From Tepidimonas sp. (GTDB lineage: Bacteria; Pseudomonadota; Gammaproteobacteria; Burkholderiales; Burkholderiaceae_C), in assembly GCA_025054905.1 (NCBI GenBank), contig JANWZF010000297.1:1-22984 (forward strand): a stretch of DNA of 22,984 nt, read 5' to 3'. The notes below the pieces were generated by a model. It was not told where the DNA came from and did not search any database. It was given only the letters and a program-made list of their open reading frames with translations. Both the position numbers and the translations under genes were made by a program. Shown piece by piece: positions 7,635 to 16,381 of the stretch. The first letter of the stretch is position 1. Each line of letters starts with the position of its first letter.

Positions 7635-8780
7635 ATGAGCGCGCCAAGCCCTGACCCCGCCGACGAAGCCCTGCTGGCCCATTGGGCCCAACGCATCCGC
7701 AGCGCCGCCGCGCGTGGGGTGCGGCTGGCCGTGCGCGGCGGCGCCAGCAAGGCCTTTTACGGCGAGCCGCTGCCGACCGACGACCGGATCGAGACGCTGG
7801 ACACGCGTGCGTGGCGCGGTATCGTGCGCTACGAGCCCACGGAACTGGTGGTGCGCGCGCGCGCCGGCACCCCGCTGGCCGAGTTGGAGACCCTGCTGGC
7901 CCAGCACGGGCAGGAGCTGCCGTTCGAGCCACCCCACTTCGGCCCCGGTGCCACCGTGGGGGGCATGGTGGCCGCAGGCCTGGCCGGCCCGGCGCGCGCC
8001 GCCGTCGGCGCGGTGCGCGATTACGTGCTGGGCGTGCGCATGCTCAACGGCCGCGGCGAGGATCTGTTCTTCGGGGGCGAAGTGATGAAAAACGTGGCCG
8101 GCTACGACATCAGCCGTCTGCTGGCCGGCAGCCTGGGCAGCCTGGGCGTGCTGACCGAAGTGGCGCTGAAGGTGCTGCCACGGCCGCCTGGGGAAGTCAC
8201 GCTGCGCCTGCCCATGGCGGCAGAAGCCGCCCTGCAGCGGTTGGCGCAGTGGCGCGCGCAGCCGCTGCCTCTGAACGCCAGCGCGTGGATCCCGGACGAT
8301 TCGGGCGGCGCACTGTGGCTGCGTTTGCGGGGAGCGGCGGCGGCGGTGGACGCTGCCTGCGCGCGCCTGCTGCGCGAAGCCGACGGGACGCAGGTCGAGC
8401 CGGCCACCGCCGCCGCGCTGTGGCACGGGCTGCGCGAGCACACCCACCCCTTCCTCGCCACCGCCCCCAGCCCGGCGCACGGGCTATGGCGGCTGGCCGT
8501 TGCAGCCACGACACCCTGGGGCCCGCTGCCCACCACGACGTTGGTCGAATGGTTCGGCGCCCAGCGCTGGGTTTGGGCGCCGTTCGAGCAGGGTGCCGCA
8601 CTGCAAAGCTGGGCACAGCAGGCAGGCGGACACGCCACGTTGTTTCGGCCCCCGGCCGATGCGCCACAGGCCGCCCCGCGCCTGGCACAGCCGGCGCCGA
8701 CGTTGGCCGCCCTGCAGCGGCGCGTGTGCGCCGCGTTCGATCCCCATCATGTTTTTGCGCACCGGTTGCGCCTGGCCTGA
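7635..8780 (+). CDS. glcE: Glycolate oxidase FAD-binding subunit GlcE
   Basis: GlcE is a subunit of the membrane-associated glycolate dehydrogenase GlcDEF, which oxidises glycolate to glyoxylate. The 381-aa protein has an N-terminal PCMH-type FAD-binding domain. Visible signatures are LAVRGGASKAF near 31-41, FGPGATVGGMVAAGLAGP near 102-119 and GEVMKNVAGYDISRLLAGSLG near 148-168. The C-terminal half is less conserved and ends in FDPHHVF.HRL, typical of the family. I chose the ATG at 7635 because the -10 box lies 8 nt upstream; a farther in-frame start at 7581 would lie upstream of that promoter. glcF follows after six bases. The catalytic partner glcD is absent from the window, which is unusual because it normally precedes glcE. 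Confidence 0.93.
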   Translation: MSAPSPDPADEALLAHWAQRIRSAAARGVRLAVRGGASKAFYGEPLPTDDRIETLDTRAWRGIVRYEPTELVVRARAGTPLAELETLLAQHGQELPFEPPHFGPGATVGGMVAAGLAGPARAAVGAVRDYVLGVRMLNGRGEDLFFGGEVMKNVAGYDISRLLAGSLGSLGVLTEVALKVLPRPPGEVTLRLPMAAEAALQRLAQWRAQPLPLNASAWIPDDSGGALWLRLRGAAAAVDAACARLLREADGTQVEPATAAALWHGLREHTHPFLATAPSPAHGLWRLAVAATTPWGPLPTTTLVEWFGAQRWVWAPFEQGAALQSWAQQAGGHATLFRPPADAPQAAPRLAQPAPTLAALQRRVCAAFDPHHVFAHRLRLA

Positions 8781-8786
8781 GCTCCG

Positions 8787-10055
8787 ATGCAGACCCGCCT
8801 TGCCCCCGAATTCGCCGGCACCCCGGACGGCCAGGAGGCCGACGCCATCCTGCGCCGCTGCGTGCATTGTGGCTTTTGCACCGCCACCTGTCCGACCTAC
8901 CAGCTGCTGGGCGACGAGCTGGACGGCCCGCGTGGACGCATCTACCTGATCAAGCAAATGCTGGAGGGTGCGCCGGTGACGCACGCCACCCAGCAACACC
9001 TGGACCGCTGCCTGACCTGCCGCAACTGCGAAACCACCTGCCCCAGCGGCGTCGACTACGGCCACCTGCTCGACATCGGGCGCAAAGTCGCGCAACAGCG
9101 CATCACCCGGCCGGCACCGCAGCGTCTGCTGCGCGCCCTGCTGCGCCATGGGCTGACCTCGCCGCTGTTCGGGCCGGCGATGCGGCTGGGACAATGGCTG
9201 CGTCCGTGGCTGCCGCCCCGTCTGCGCGCCAAAGTCCCCCCGCGGCGCCGTCCGGGCGCCTGGCCGCGGCGCACGCACGCGCGCCGCGTACTCTTGCTGG
9301 CCGGCTGCGTGCAACCCGCCATGCTGCCCACCATCAACGCCGCCACCGCGCGCGTGCTGGACGCCGCCGGCCTGCAGGTGGTGGTGGCGCCCAAGGCCGG
9401 CTGCTGCGGGGCGATCCGCCTGCATCTGGATGACCCGCTGGGCGTGCTGGCCGACATGCGCACCAACATCGACGCCTGGTGGCCGTACATCGAGCCGAGC
9501 GATGGCTCACCGGGCGTGGAGGCCATCGTCATCAATGCCTCGGGCTGCGGCGTAACGGTGAAGGACTACGGCCACCAGCTGCGCCACGACCCGCTCTACG
9601 CCGCCAAGGCTGCGCGCATCAGCGCGCTGGCGCGCGACCTCAGCGAGCTGCTGCCCGAACTGGTCCCCGCCTGGCAGCAGCGCCTGGGTTCCACGCTGCC
9701 AGCGGGCGTGCCGCAGCGGCTGGCCTATCACCCCCCCTGCACGCTCCAGCACGGCCAACGCCTGCGCGGCGGGGTGGAGGCGGGCCTGCGCGCGCTGGGC
9801 TTTGCCGTGACCCTGCCCGCCGAGAGCCACCTGTGCTGCGGCTCGGCCGGCACCTACAGCCTTCTGCAGGCCGAGCTGGCCGACCGGCTGCGCGCGCGCA
9901 AGCTGCAGCACCTGCACGCCGCCAACGATCCGCAGGTGATCGTGTCGGCCAACATCGGTTGCATCACCCACCTGCAAGCCGGCACCGCGCGGCCGGTGCG
10001 CCACTGGGTGGAGTTGGTCGACGAGGCGCTGGCACGCAGCGGAGCCTACACCTGA
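8787..10055 (+). CDS. glcF: Glycolate oxidase iron-sulfur subunit GlcF
   Basis: GlcF carries electrons from the flavin subunits of glycolate dehydrogenase towards the quinone pool. The 422-aa protein has two ferredoxin-type [4Fe-4S] motifs: Cys25, 28, 31, 35 in CVHCGFCTATCP and Cys75, 78, 81, 85 in CLTCRNCETTCPSGV. Two CCG (cysteine-rich) domains follow, seen as LLAGCVQP with KAGCCGA in the first and HPPCTLQH with LCCGSAGTYSL in the second. These bind a further cofactor in related proteins. It begins six bases after glcE and is surely co-transcribed. Its last ten bases overlap the 3' end of the convergent lysR gene (10046-10055), so the two transcripts must be antisense at their ends. Confidence 0.95.
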   Translation: MQTRLAPEFAGTPDGQEADAILRRCVHCGFCTATCPTYQLLGDELDGPRGRIYLIKQMLEGAPVTHATQQHLDRCLTCRNCETTCPSGVDYGHLLDIGRKVAQQRITRPAPQRLLRALLRHGLTSPLFGPAMRLGQWLRPWLPPRLRAKVPPRRRPGAWPRRTHARRVLLLAGCVQPAMLPTINAATARVLDAAGLQVVVAPKAGCCGAIRLHLDDPLGVLADMRTNIDAWWPYIEPSDGSPGVEAIVINASGCGVTVKDYGHQLRHDPLYAAKAARISALARDLSELLPELVPAWQQRLGSTLPAGVPQRLAYHPPCTLQHGQRLRGGVEAGLRALGFAVTLPAESHLCCGSAGTYSLLQAELADRLRARKLQHLHAANDPQVIVSANIGCITHLQAGTARPVRHWVELVDEALARSGAYT

Positions 10056-10993
10056 TCGGCCGCCCCGAGCCGGGCGCGCAGATGGGCCACCAACGCCGCC
10101 ACCGCCGACGGGACATGCTGCGACCACGGCCGGATGGCCCAGATCGCCGGCGCGAACACATCCACCGCTCGCCAGGCAGGCAGCACCTCCTGCAGCGTGC
10201 CGGCCTGCACCGCGGCGCGGGCGCTGAAGTCCGGCACCAGCGCGATGCCCAGGCCAGCCAGGGCGGCATCACGCAAGGCTTCGCTGTTGTTGGCCGCCAG
10301 CGGGCCATCGACCGGGACCGTGATCCGGTGTGCCGCCGCGGCCTGCCCCACCGGCTCGAAGGTCCACAGCGCACGGGCGCCCGGACGAGGGTAGTGCAGG
10401 CAGGCGTGCTGTGCCAGCTCCAACGGATGCTGCGGCACCCCAGCGGTGCGCAGGTAGTCCGCAGCGGCCACCAGCACCGAGCGCGTCGCGCACAGCCGCC
10501 AGGCCACGTGCGTATCGGGCGCGGCAAAGGTGTGGCGCACCGCCAGGTCGAAGCCCTCGGCCGCCAGCGACACCAGGCGATCCGACAGATCCAGCTCCAG
10601 GCGCACCCGCGGGTGGGCGCGGGCGAATTCGGCCAACAGCGGCACCAGCACCTGGCGCGCCAGCGCCACCGGCGCCGTCAGCCGCACCCGTCCGCTGGGC
10701 TGCCCAGCCAGGTCGCGCACCCGTGCCCAACCCTGCTCGATCTGCGCGTAGGCGCCGGCCACTTCCTCCACCAGGCGCTGGCCGGCCTCGGTCAAGCGCA
10801 CACTGCGTGTGGTGCGGCGCACCAGCAGCACCCCGGCGGCGCGTTCCAGCTCGGCGATGCGTTGACTGACCGCCGCCTTGCTGACGCCCAGGCGGCGCGC
10901 CGCGGCGGTGTAACTGCCCTGCGTGGCCAGCACCGTCAACCAGTGCACGTGCCCCCACCACTCGGTTTTGGATGAACGTTGCATCGGCTGCAT
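10046..10993 (-). CDS. LysR-family transcriptional regulator
   Basis: The 315-aa product has the LysR layout: an N-terminal winged helix-turn-helix (about residues 12-75, with GSYTAAARRLGVSKAAVSQ as the recognition region) and a periplasmic-binding-like effector domain from about residue 90. It is divergent from the mmsA-type gene with 75 bp between ATGs, the usual arrangement for a regulator and its target. A perfect palindrome overlaps its start region. The ATG at 10993 has GGTGA close upstream. An in-frame ATG at 10984 lies 7 nt after a -10-like AACAAT and would suit a leaderless transcript, giving 312 aa; the palindrome would then cover its -10. The effector is unknown; a semialdehyde or an amino-acid catabolite is a guess from context. 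Confidence 0.93.
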   Translation of the reverse strand: MQPMQRSSKTEWWGHVHWLTVLATQGSYTAAARRLGVSKAAVSQRIAELERAAGVLLVRRTTRSVRLTEAGQRLVEEVAGAYAQIEQGWARVRDLAGQPSGRVRLTAPVALARQVLVPLLAEFARAHPRVRLELDLSDRLVSLAAEGFDLAVRHTFAAPDTHVAWRLCATRSVLVAAADYLRTAGVPQHPLELAQHACLHYPRPGARALWTFEPVGQAAAAHRITVPVDGPLAANNSEALRDAALAGLGIALVPDFSARAAVQAGTLQEVLPAWRAVDVFAPAIWAIRPWSQHVPSAVAALVAHLRARLGAADQV

Positions 10994-11013
10994 TGTTCAC
11001 CCAAACGAACAAT
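10992..11013. promoter_or_regulatory. Palindromic LysR-type operator
   Basis: ATTGTTC (10992-10998) and GAACAAT (11007-11013) are perfect 7-bp inverted arms separated by 8 bp, and contain the T-N11-A pattern of LysR sites. The centre lies about 65 bp upstream of the predicted mmsA start, the classical position of a LysR recognition site, and covers the lysR start region, which fits autorepression. Confidence 0.65.
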
Positions 11014-11031
11014 CCGTTCAATCGGCTGGCC

Positions 11032-11060
11032 TTGTGGTCCATGCACCCCCTCTTTAGACT
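11032..11060 (+). promoter_or_regulatory. Predicted sigma-70 promoter of the mmsA-type gene, leaderless type
   Basis: TTGTGG (11032-11037), a 17-bp spacer and TAGACT (11055-11060) form a sigma-70-like promoter. Eight bases separate the -10 from the ATG at 11069, so the predicted start is near 11067 and no room for a Shine-Dalgarno remains. Confidence 0.55.
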
Positions 11061-11068
11061 GCGCGGCC

Positions 11069-12583
<1,515 letters not shown>

Positions 12584-12634
12584 GCACCGGAGATCCGCAG
12601 CCGCCCCGCAGCGGCCATGCCCGCCCCACGACAT

Positions 12635-12667
12635 AAAAGCCCGCTGATCGTTGCCGATCAGCGGGCT
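12635..12667. terminator. Bidirectional intrinsic terminator of tRNA-fMet and mmsA
   Basis: A perfect 13-bp stem (12638-12650 with 12655-12667) closes a 4-nt loop. Minus-strand RNA continues into a short U-run (12638-12635), terminating the tRNA transcript. On the plus strand a TTTT run follows at 12672-12675, 51 bp past the mmsA stop, so it probably ends that transcript as well. Confidence 0.8.
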
Positions 12668-12674
12668 GCTGTTT

Positions 12675-12751
<77 letters not shown>

Positions 12752-12763
12752 TCAGAGAAAGCG

Positions 12764-12793
12764 ATTATAGCAAGACTTATTCCGCCTTGTCAG
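12764..12793 (-). promoter_or_regulatory. Promoter of tRNA-fMet inside the rplQ 3' end
   Basis: On the minus strand CTGACA (12788-12793) is followed by an 18-bp spacer and a perfect TATAAT (12764-12769) with extended TGC before it. The predicted start is near 12757, six bases before the mature tRNA. The -35 lies inside the last rplQ codons and the -10 lies just past its stop. Confidence 0.72.
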
Positions 12794-13184
12794 CACCCTG
12801 CTCGGGGCCGGTTTCGGCGGCCGGCTCGGGACGGTCGACCAACTCCATATACGCCATCGGCGCGTTGTCGCCAACCCGAAAACCCATCTTCAGGATGCGC
12901 GTATAGCCGCCCGGGCGGTTCTGGTAGCGCGGCCCCAGCTCGTTGAACAGTTTGACCACCGTCTCGCGGTCACGCAGACGGTCAAACGCCAGACGGCGGT
13001 TGGCCAGCGACGGCTTCTTGGCCAGCGTGATCAACGGCTCGACGACGCGGCGCAATTCCTTGGCCTTGGGCAGCGTGGTCTTGATCGCCTCGTGTTTGAG
13101 CAGCGAGTTGGCCATGTTGCGCAGCATGGCCTGCCGGTGCGCGCTGGTGCGGTTGAGCTTGCGCAGTCCGTGTCCGTGACGCAT
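12777..13184 (-). CDS. rplQ: 50S ribosomal protein L17
   Basis: L17 is a 50S protein near the exit-tunnel side of domain III of 23S rRNA. The 135-aa product starts MRHGHGLRKLNRTSAHRQAM, the family signature, and carries the conserved ANRRLAFDRLRDRETVVKLF segment. Its last 20 or so residues form a Pro/Glu/Ala-rich acidic tail, longer than in E. coli L17 (127 aa). The end of that tail is also the -35 region of the tRNA-fMet promoter. The gene is the last of the alpha operon, 79 bp after rpoA, as is usual. Confidence 0.99.
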   Translation of the reverse strand: MRHGHGLRKLNRTSAHRQAMLRNMANSLLKHEAIKTTLPKAKELRRVVEPLITLAKKPSLANRRLAFDRLRDRETVVKLFNELGPRYQNRPGGYTRILKMGFRVGDNAPMAYMELVDRPEPAAETGPEQGADKAE

Positions 13185-13263
13185 GGGAATACTCCTTTCG
13201 TTGTCATCGCCGGCGGCCGGATCAGGTACCGCCGGGGGTCACAGGTTGAGAAAAAACGTGCGG

Positions 13264-14250
13264 TCAGTGCTTCTCGAGCCCGGCCGGCGGCCAGTTCTCC
13301 AGCTTCATGCCCAGCGTCAGGCCACGCGAGGCCAGCACTTCCTTGATTTCGTTGAGCGACTTGCGCCCGAGGTTCGGGGTTTTGAGCAGCTCGTTTTCGG
13401 TGCGCTGGATCAGGTCACCGATGTAGTAGATGTTTTCAGCCTTCAGGCAGTTGGCCGAGCGCACGGTCAGCTCCAGCTCATCGACCGGACGCAGCAGGAT
13501 CGGGTCGAACGCCGGCGCACCGGGCTTGCTCGCCGGCGCGCTGTCAAACGCCGTGCCGCCTTCCAGCTGCGCAAACACCGACAGCTGCTCGACCAGAATC
13601 TTGGCCGCCGCGCGCACCGCCTCCTCCGGCCCGATCGAGCCGTTGGTTTCGATATCCAGCACCAGCTTGTCCAGATCGGTGCGCTGCTCGACGCGGGCAT
13701 TTTCCACCGCGTAGCTGACGCGCTTGATCGGTGAGAACGACGCATCCAGCACAATGCGCCCGATGCTGTTGCGATGCTCGTCGCCCTTGCGCACGTTGCC
13801 CGGCACATAGCCGCGGCCCTTTTCGACCTTGATCTGCATGTCGAGCTTGGCACCCGGGGCCAGCGTGGCGATCACGTGGTCGGGGTTGAGGATTTCGACA
13901 TCGTGCGGGGTCTGGATGTCGCTGGCCTTGACCACGCCCTCGCCCTCCTTGCGCAGGCTCAGCGTGACCTCATCGCGGTTGTGCAGCTTGAACACCACGC
14001 CCTTGAGGTTGAGCAGGATGTGCACGACGTCTTCCTGCACCCCTTCAATGGTGGAAAACTCGTGCAGCACCCCGGCGATCGTGACCTCGGTCGGCGCGTG
14101 CCCGACCATCGACGACAGCAGCACGCGCCGCAGCGCATTGCCCAGCGTGTGCCCGAAGCCCCGCTCGAAGGGCTCCAGCGTCACCTCCGCGCGGTTGGCC
14201 GAGATGCGCTCGACGTGGATGGTCTTGGGTTTGAGCAGGTTATTCAGCAT
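13264..14250 (-). CDS. rpoA: DNA-directed RNA polymerase subunit alpha
   Basis: The alpha subunit dimerises to nucleate RNA polymerase assembly and contacts UP elements and activators. The 328-aa protein is full length. The N-terminal dimerisation domain shows GHTLGNALRRVLLSS at 33-47. The C-terminal domain begins near 250 with RSANCLKAENI, giving Arg264, Asn267 and Lys270, equivalent to the DNA-binding residues of E. coli. The ATG at 14250 has a strong AAGGAAGG site upstream; upstream in-frame codons are rejected because family proteins begin MLNNLLKPK or similar. It lies between rpsD and rplQ. No anomaly was seen. Confidence 0.99.
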   Translation of the reverse strand: MLNNLLKPKTIHVERISANRAEVTLEPFERGFGHTLGNALRRVLLSSMVGHAPTEVTIAGVLHEFSTIEGVQEDVVHILLNLKGVVFKLHNRDEVTLSLRKEGEGVVKASDIQTPHDVEILNPDHVIATLAPGAKLDMQIKVEKGRGYVPGNVRKGDEHRNSIGRIVLDASFSPIKRVSYAVENARVEQRTDLDKLVLDIETNGSIGPEEAVRAAAKILVEQLSVFAQLEGGTAFDSAPASKPGAPAFDPILLRPVDELELTVRSANCLKAENIYYIGDLIQRTENELLKTPNLGRKSLNEIKEVLASRGLTLGMKLENWPPAGLEKH

Positions 14251-14361
14251 TCGGACTTCCTTCCTTACCCTCGGCTCATGGGCCGGTCGAGGCCGTTGGA
14301 GCACAAAATCCCGGACCCCGCTCGCCACGGGATCCGGGTTGGTTCAGCGGCACACGCCCGA

Positions 14362-14985
14362 TCAACGCGAGTACAGCTCGACGATCAGCGATTCGTTGAT
14401 GTCGGCACCGAATTCGTCGCGGTCGGGCACTTTCTTGAACACCCCTTCGCACTTGTCGACCGCCACCTCGACCCAAGCGGGAAAGCCGATCTGCTTGGCC
14501 AGCTCCAGCGCTTCCTTGACGCGGGCCTGGTTGCGCGCCTTCTCGCGCACGGCGATCACGTCGCCCGGCTTGACCAGATACGACGGGATGTTGACCGTCT
14601 GGCCATTGACCGCGATGGCTTTGTGCGAGACGAGCTGACGCGCCTCGGCGCGAGTCGAGGCAAAGCCCATGCGGTAGACCACGTTGTCCAGCCGCGACTC
14701 CAGAATCGACAGCAGGTTGGTGCCGGTGTTGCCCCGACGGCGGTCGGCCTCGGCAAAGTAGCGGCGGAACTGACGCTCCAGCACGCCGTACATGCGCTTG
14801 ACCTTTTGTTTTTCGCGCAGCTGCAATCCGAAATCGGACGTGCGCGAACCCGAGGTGCGGCCATGCTGGCCAGGCTTGGTTTCGAACTTCGACTTGTCGC
14901 TGATCGAACGGCGCGCGCTCTTCAGAAACAGGTCGGTGCCTTCGCGGCGAGAGAGTTTGGCCTTGGGGCCGAGATAACGTGCCAC
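14362..14985 (-). CDS. rpsD: 30S ribosomal protein S4
   Basis: S4 is a primary 16S rRNA binding protein that starts 30S body assembly; in E. coli it also represses the alpha operon. The 207-aa protein begins MARYLGPKAKLSRREGTDLF and lacks the N-terminal zinc-binding cysteines of the C+ form. The S4 RNA-binding domain covers about residues 97-160, with SRLDNVVYRMGFASTRAEARQ near its start. The start codon is GTG at 14985, with AAGGACG upstream. The gap to rpsK is 217 bp, unusually long, and holds a predicted promoter and two hairpins; an S4 autoregulatory leader there is a reasonable inference. Confidence 0.99.
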   Translation of the reverse strand: MARYLGPKAKLSRREGTDLFLKSARRSISDKSKFETKPGQHGRTSGSRTSDFGLQLREKQKVKRMYGVLERQFRRYFAEADRRRGNTGTNLLSILESRLDNVVYRMGFASTRAEARQLVSHKAIAVNGQTVNIPSYLVKPGDVIAVREKARNQARVKEALELAKQIGFPAWVEVAVDKCEGVFKKVPDRDEFGADINESLIVELYSR

Positions 14986-15005
14986 TGGTCGTCCTTTCCA
15001 ATCTG

Positions 15006-15069
15006 CCGCAGCCTTCTTGCTGCGGGAGCCAGCCCCGGAACCGTCGGAGCATCAACACAGACCCGACGG
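15006..15069 (-). promoter_or_regulatory. Structured leader upstream of rpsD
   Basis: Two perfect 7-bp hairpins lie in the rpsK-rpsD gap: 15006-15012 with 15019-15025 (6-nt loop), just before the rpsD Shine-Dalgarno, and 15041-15047 with 15063-15069 (15-nt loop). In E. coli S4 controls the alpha operon through an mRNA pseudoknot before rpsM; a comparable role here is inferred only from position and structure. Confidence 0.4.
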
Positions 15070-15150
15070 GGTCAGAGCTGGCGGTGGTCCTCATCGAAGC
15101 AGCCGCGCAGGGCTAAGCCTGCCCAGCCTAGACTTCATGAAAAGCTTTCT

Positions 15151-15156
15151 ATTGTA
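15151..15156 (-). promoter_or_regulatory. Possible internal promoter (-10 TACAAT) for rpsD-rpoA-rplQ
   Basis: TACAAT on the minus strand matches the sigma-70 -10 at five of six positions, in an AT-rich patch that stands out in this GC-rich operon. The -35 region at 16-18 bp is poor. The predicted start is near 15144, giving a leader of about 160 nt before rpsD. Confidence 0.4.
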
Positions 15157-15202
15157 GCGCAAATAACCAAGGCGCGGCGCCCAGGTGGGCGCGCGCGCAG
15201 CC

Positions 15203-15607
15203 TCAGATGCGCCGACGCTTGGGCGGGCGGCAGCCGTTGTGCGGGATCGGCGTCACGTCCGAAATCGACGTGATGCGAATGCCCAGCGCCCCCAGCGCGC
15301 GCACCGACGATTCACGACCCGGCCCGGGGCCCTTGATTTCGACGTCCAGGTTCTTGATGCCCTGCTCCATCGCGGCACGGCCGGCCGCCTCGGCGGCGAC
15401 CTGGGCCGCAAACGGCGTGGACTTGCGCGAGCCCTTGAAGCCTTGGCCACCGGCCGACGACCACGCGATCGCGTTGCCCTGACGGTCGGTGATGGTGATG
15501 ATGGTGTTGTTGAACGAGGCGTGCACGTGCGCCACACCGTCCGCGATGTTCTTGCGGACCTTCTTGCGCACACGCGCCGCGGCGTTGGCGGTCGGAGCTT
15601 TGGCCAT
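15203..15607 (-). CDS. rpsK: 30S ribosomal protein S11
   Basis: S11 forms part of the 30S platform near the mRNA exit and the E site. The 134-aa product has the usual size. The family core GVAHVHASFNNTIITITDRQGNAI is present in the first third, and the C-terminus reads HNGCRPPKRRRI, including the Asn-Gly that is converted to isoaspartate in E. coli S11. It starts 18 bp after rpsM and is followed by an unusually long gap before rpsD. No anomaly is seen in the protein itself. Confidence 0.99.
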   Translation of the reverse strand: MAKAPTANAAARVRKKVRKNIADGVAHVHASFNNTIITITDRQGNAIAWSSAGGQGFKGSRKSTPFAAQVAAEAAGRAAMEQGIKNLDVEIKGPGPGRESSVRALGALGIRITSISDVTPIPHNGCRPPKRRRI

Positions 15608-15625
15608 GACTGTCTTTCGTGCGGA

Positions 15626-15991
15626 TTACTTCTTCAGAGGCTGGGCGGCGCGGCGCGGACCCTTGCGCGTGCGCGCGTTGGTCTTGGTACGCTGGCCGCG
15701 CACGGGCAGGCCCCGGCGGTGACGGAAACCACGGTAGCAGCCGATGTCCATCAAGCGCTTGATGTTCATCGTCACCTCGCGGCGCAGGTCGCCCTCGATG
15801 GTGAAACGGCCAACCTGCTCGCGGATCTTTTCCAGCTCGGCGTCGGTCAGATCCTTGATCTTCTTCGAATACGGGATGCCGCAGGCGTCGCAGATCTGGC
15901 GCGCGCGGGTGCGGCCGATGCCGTAGATGGCGGTCAGCCCAATCTCGGCGTGCTTGTGCGGCGGGATGTTGATGCCGGCGATACGTGCCAT
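15626..15991 (-). CDS. rpsM: 30S ribosomal protein S13
   Basis: S13 sits at the top of the 30S head, contacts the P-site tRNA and forms an intersubunit bridge. The 121-aa protein begins MARIAGINIPPHKHAEIGLT and carries the conserved YGIGRTRARQIC helix-two-turn-helix region and the C-terminal GLPVRGQRTKTNARTRKG tail. The ATG at 15991 has AGGACC upstream; the frame stays open farther upstream but only across rpmJ. It follows rpmJ by 17 bp, as in the usual spc-alpha junction. Confidence 0.99.
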   Translation of the reverse strand: MARIAGINIPPHKHAEIGLTAIYGIGRTRARQICDACGIPYSKKIKDLTDAELEKIREQVGRFTIEGDLRREVTMNIKRLMDIGCYRGFRHRRGLPVRGQRTKTNARTRKGPRRAAQPLKK

Positions 15992-16008
15992 GATGGTCCT
16001 CGCAAAAC

Positions 16009-16122
16009 TCAGCCTTGACGCTGCTTGTGACGCGGATCGCTGCAGATCACGCGCACCACGCCGTGGCGGCGGATGATCTTGCAGTTGCGGCACATTTTCT
16101 TGACGGAAGCCGAAACGCGCAT
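16009..16122 (-). CDS. rpmJ: 50S ribosomal protein L36
   Basis: L36 is the smallest 50S protein and stabilises 23S rRNA near the peptidyl-transferase side. The 37-aa product reads MRVSASVKKMCRNCK at its start. Its zinc-ribbon ligands are Cys11, Cys14, Cys27 and His32, so this is the zinc-binding C+ form. The ORF is too short for many gene finders. It starts at an ATG with GGAG upstream, lies 36 bp after infA and 17 bp before rpsM, exactly where rpmJ is expected between spc and alpha genes. Confidence 0.98.
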   Translation of the reverse strand: MRVSASVKKMCRNCKIIRRHGVVRVICSDPRHKQRQG

Positions 16123-16158
16123 GGGTTTCTCCTAGAAATCAACAGGGTGGGCGCCGCC

Positions 16159-16377
16159 TCACTTGGCGCGGAAGACGATGCGGGCACGCGTCAGGTCGTA
16201 CGGCGTCAGCTCGACCTTGACCTTGTCGCCGGGCAGGATGCGGATGTAGTGCATGCGCATCTTGCCCGAGATATGCCCGAGCACGACGTGACCGTTTTCC
16301 AGCCGCACGCGAAACGTCGCGTTGGGCAGGTTCTCGATCACCTCGCCCTGCATTTCGATGACATCGTCCTTCGCCAT
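16159..16377 (-). CDS. infA: Translation initiation factor IF-1
   Basis: IF-1 binds the 30S A site and works with IF-2 and IF-3 in start-codon selection. The 72-aa product has the exact family length and a single S1/OB fold: MAKDDVIEMQGEVIE at the start, then NATFRVRLENGHVVLGHISGKMR and the DKVKVEL strand. I chose the ATG at 16377, which has GAGG four bases upstream; an in-frame GTG four codons earlier is rejected by family length. The Shine-Dalgarno overlaps the secY stop codon, so the two genes are tightly coupled. Placement of infA between secY and rpmJ is common in beta-proteobacteria. Confidence 0.99.
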   Translation of the reverse strand: MAKDDVIEMQGEVIENLPNATFRVRLENGHVVLGHISGKMRMHYIRILPGDKVKVELTPYDLTRARIVFRAK

Positions 16378-16381
16378 GTCC

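Noticed and set aside
7682..9433. 583-aa plus-strand frame over glcE and glcF
   Set aside because: It overlaps two clear family members in another frame and its Arg/Ala-rich translation has no family features.
9479..10975. 498-aa plus-strand frame over the end of glcF and lysR
   Set aside because: It is a shadow of glcF and antisense to a well-formed LysR gene.
13774..15273. 499-aa plus-strand frame across rpoA, rpsD and part of rpsK
   Set aside because: It crosses three conserved minus-strand genes; composition is that of an antisense shadow.
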